The position numbers and the translations under genes were made by a program. Shown here piece after piece: positions 6,199-6,474 of a DNA stretch of 6,474 nucleotides. Each line of letters begins with the position of its first letter. The stretch's first letter is position 1. Where the stretch lies: the NCBI GenBank assembly GCA_017621015.1, contig JAGAUC010000151.1, forward strand, positions 1 to 6,474, in the 5' to 3' direction. The notes beneath the pieces were generated by a model. That model had not been told where the DNA came from. It did not search any database and was given only the letters and a program-made list of their open reading frames with translations. Source of the DNA: Clostridia bacterium. GTDB lineage: Bacteria > Bacillota > Clostridia > Oscillospirales > CAG-272.

Positions 6199-6303
6199 CA
6201 AAATAGTCGAAAAATAGGGGTTGTGAAAGCAAAAAGTCCTCAAACCATAGGTCGAAAGTAACATTTGTCCCTGAGTTTTTAGCAGTTTTCGGAAATATAT
6301 CAT

Positions 6304-6474
6304 TCAAACATAAATGATAATTTTATTTGATTTTTTCTTGCGCAAATATAGCTTTAACGGCATGCCCAACTTGATTTTCAAGGCTTGACGTGTACAGGAT
6401 TCAACACACTTCAGGCATCTAATGCACTTGCGGTTTGTTGTGCCCGATTTTATCGCTCCAAAGGAGCAACGCTC
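6304..6474 (-). CDS. 4Fe-4S ferredoxin-like protein, C-terminal part only
   Basis: A frame open from the window edge for 56 codons to a TGA at 6306-6304. It contains KCIRCLKCVESC, a textbook CxxCxxCxxxC iron-sulfur ligand set (14 to 28 residues into the fragment), preceded by RCSFGAIKSG, which looks like the closing Cys of an earlier cluster (usual form CPFGAI). The protein would thus carry at least two 4Fe-4S clusters and act in electron transfer, either as a subunit or as the tail of a membrane polyferredoxin; the rest lies beyond 6474. The usual Pro after the last Cys is Thr here. A lysine-rich tail of about 25 residues follows (MPLKLYLRKKKSNKIII). Which family it belongs to cannot be told from this piece, and nothing links it functionally to the genes downstream. 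Confidence 0.72.
   Translation of the reverse strand, partial: ERCSFGAIKSGTTNRKCIRCLKCVESCTRQALKIKLGMPLKLYLRKKKSNKIIIYV

Noticed and set aside
1..6474. CRISPR array, tRNA or rRNA genes, or insertion sequence
   Set aside because: I saw no regularly spaced repeats, no tRNA-like cloverleaf, no rRNA stretch and no transposase or integrase in the window.

Overview
The window looks like chromosomal DNA from an anaerobic gut Firmicute, probably a Clostridia-type lineage. The support is indirect: a bile salt hydrolase-type gene, strong AGGAG-type ribosome binding sites, a ROK sugar kinase with the zinc motif, and GH43 plus large GH106-like glycosidases typical of gut saccharolytic bacteria. No rRNA or other taxonomic marker is present, so the lineage is an inference. 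Every gene I can support is on the minus strand and is read from high to low coordinates.

Layout in transcription order. (1) 6474-6304 holds the C-terminal end of a 4Fe-4S ferredoxin-like protein whose start lies outside the window. (2) 6303-6142 has no clear gene. It contains a perfect 14-base inverted repeat and then about 13 codons matching the extreme C-terminus of the RlmD/RumA 23S rRNA uracil methyltransferase, cut off from the rest of that gene. This looks like a recombination or integration scar. (3) 6118-5636 encodes a small RNase III-fold protein with no dsRNA-binding domain. (4) 5585-4752 encodes a GH43-type glycosidase. (5) 4685-3747 encodes a choloylglycine hydrolase family enzyme with all catalytic residues. 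(6) 3736-1139 encodes an 865-residue GH106/GH2-like glycosidase whose ribosome binding site overlaps the stop codon of the hydrolase gene. (7) 1040-75 encodes a ROK family kinase (glucokinase-like) with its own extended -10 promoter and a hairpin terminator at 69-38. No stretch above 300 bases lacks a gene.

How the genes may work together (inference): the two glycosidases would release monosaccharides, which the ROK kinase would phosphorylate. The bile salt hydrolase is probably translationally coupled to the large glycosidase, an unusual pairing that links bile-conjugate cleavage with glycan or glycoconjugate cleavage. No transporter, transcription factor or sugar isomerase is in view, so the locus is either incomplete or a scavenging set without its own importer.

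Base composition is uneven. Sampled 60-base rows are about 63-73% GC in the large glycosidase and bile salt hydrolase genes, about 52-55% in GH43, and about 35-48% in the RNase III-like gene. Together with the RlmD fragment, this suggests the right-hand third has a different history from the left-hand two thirds.
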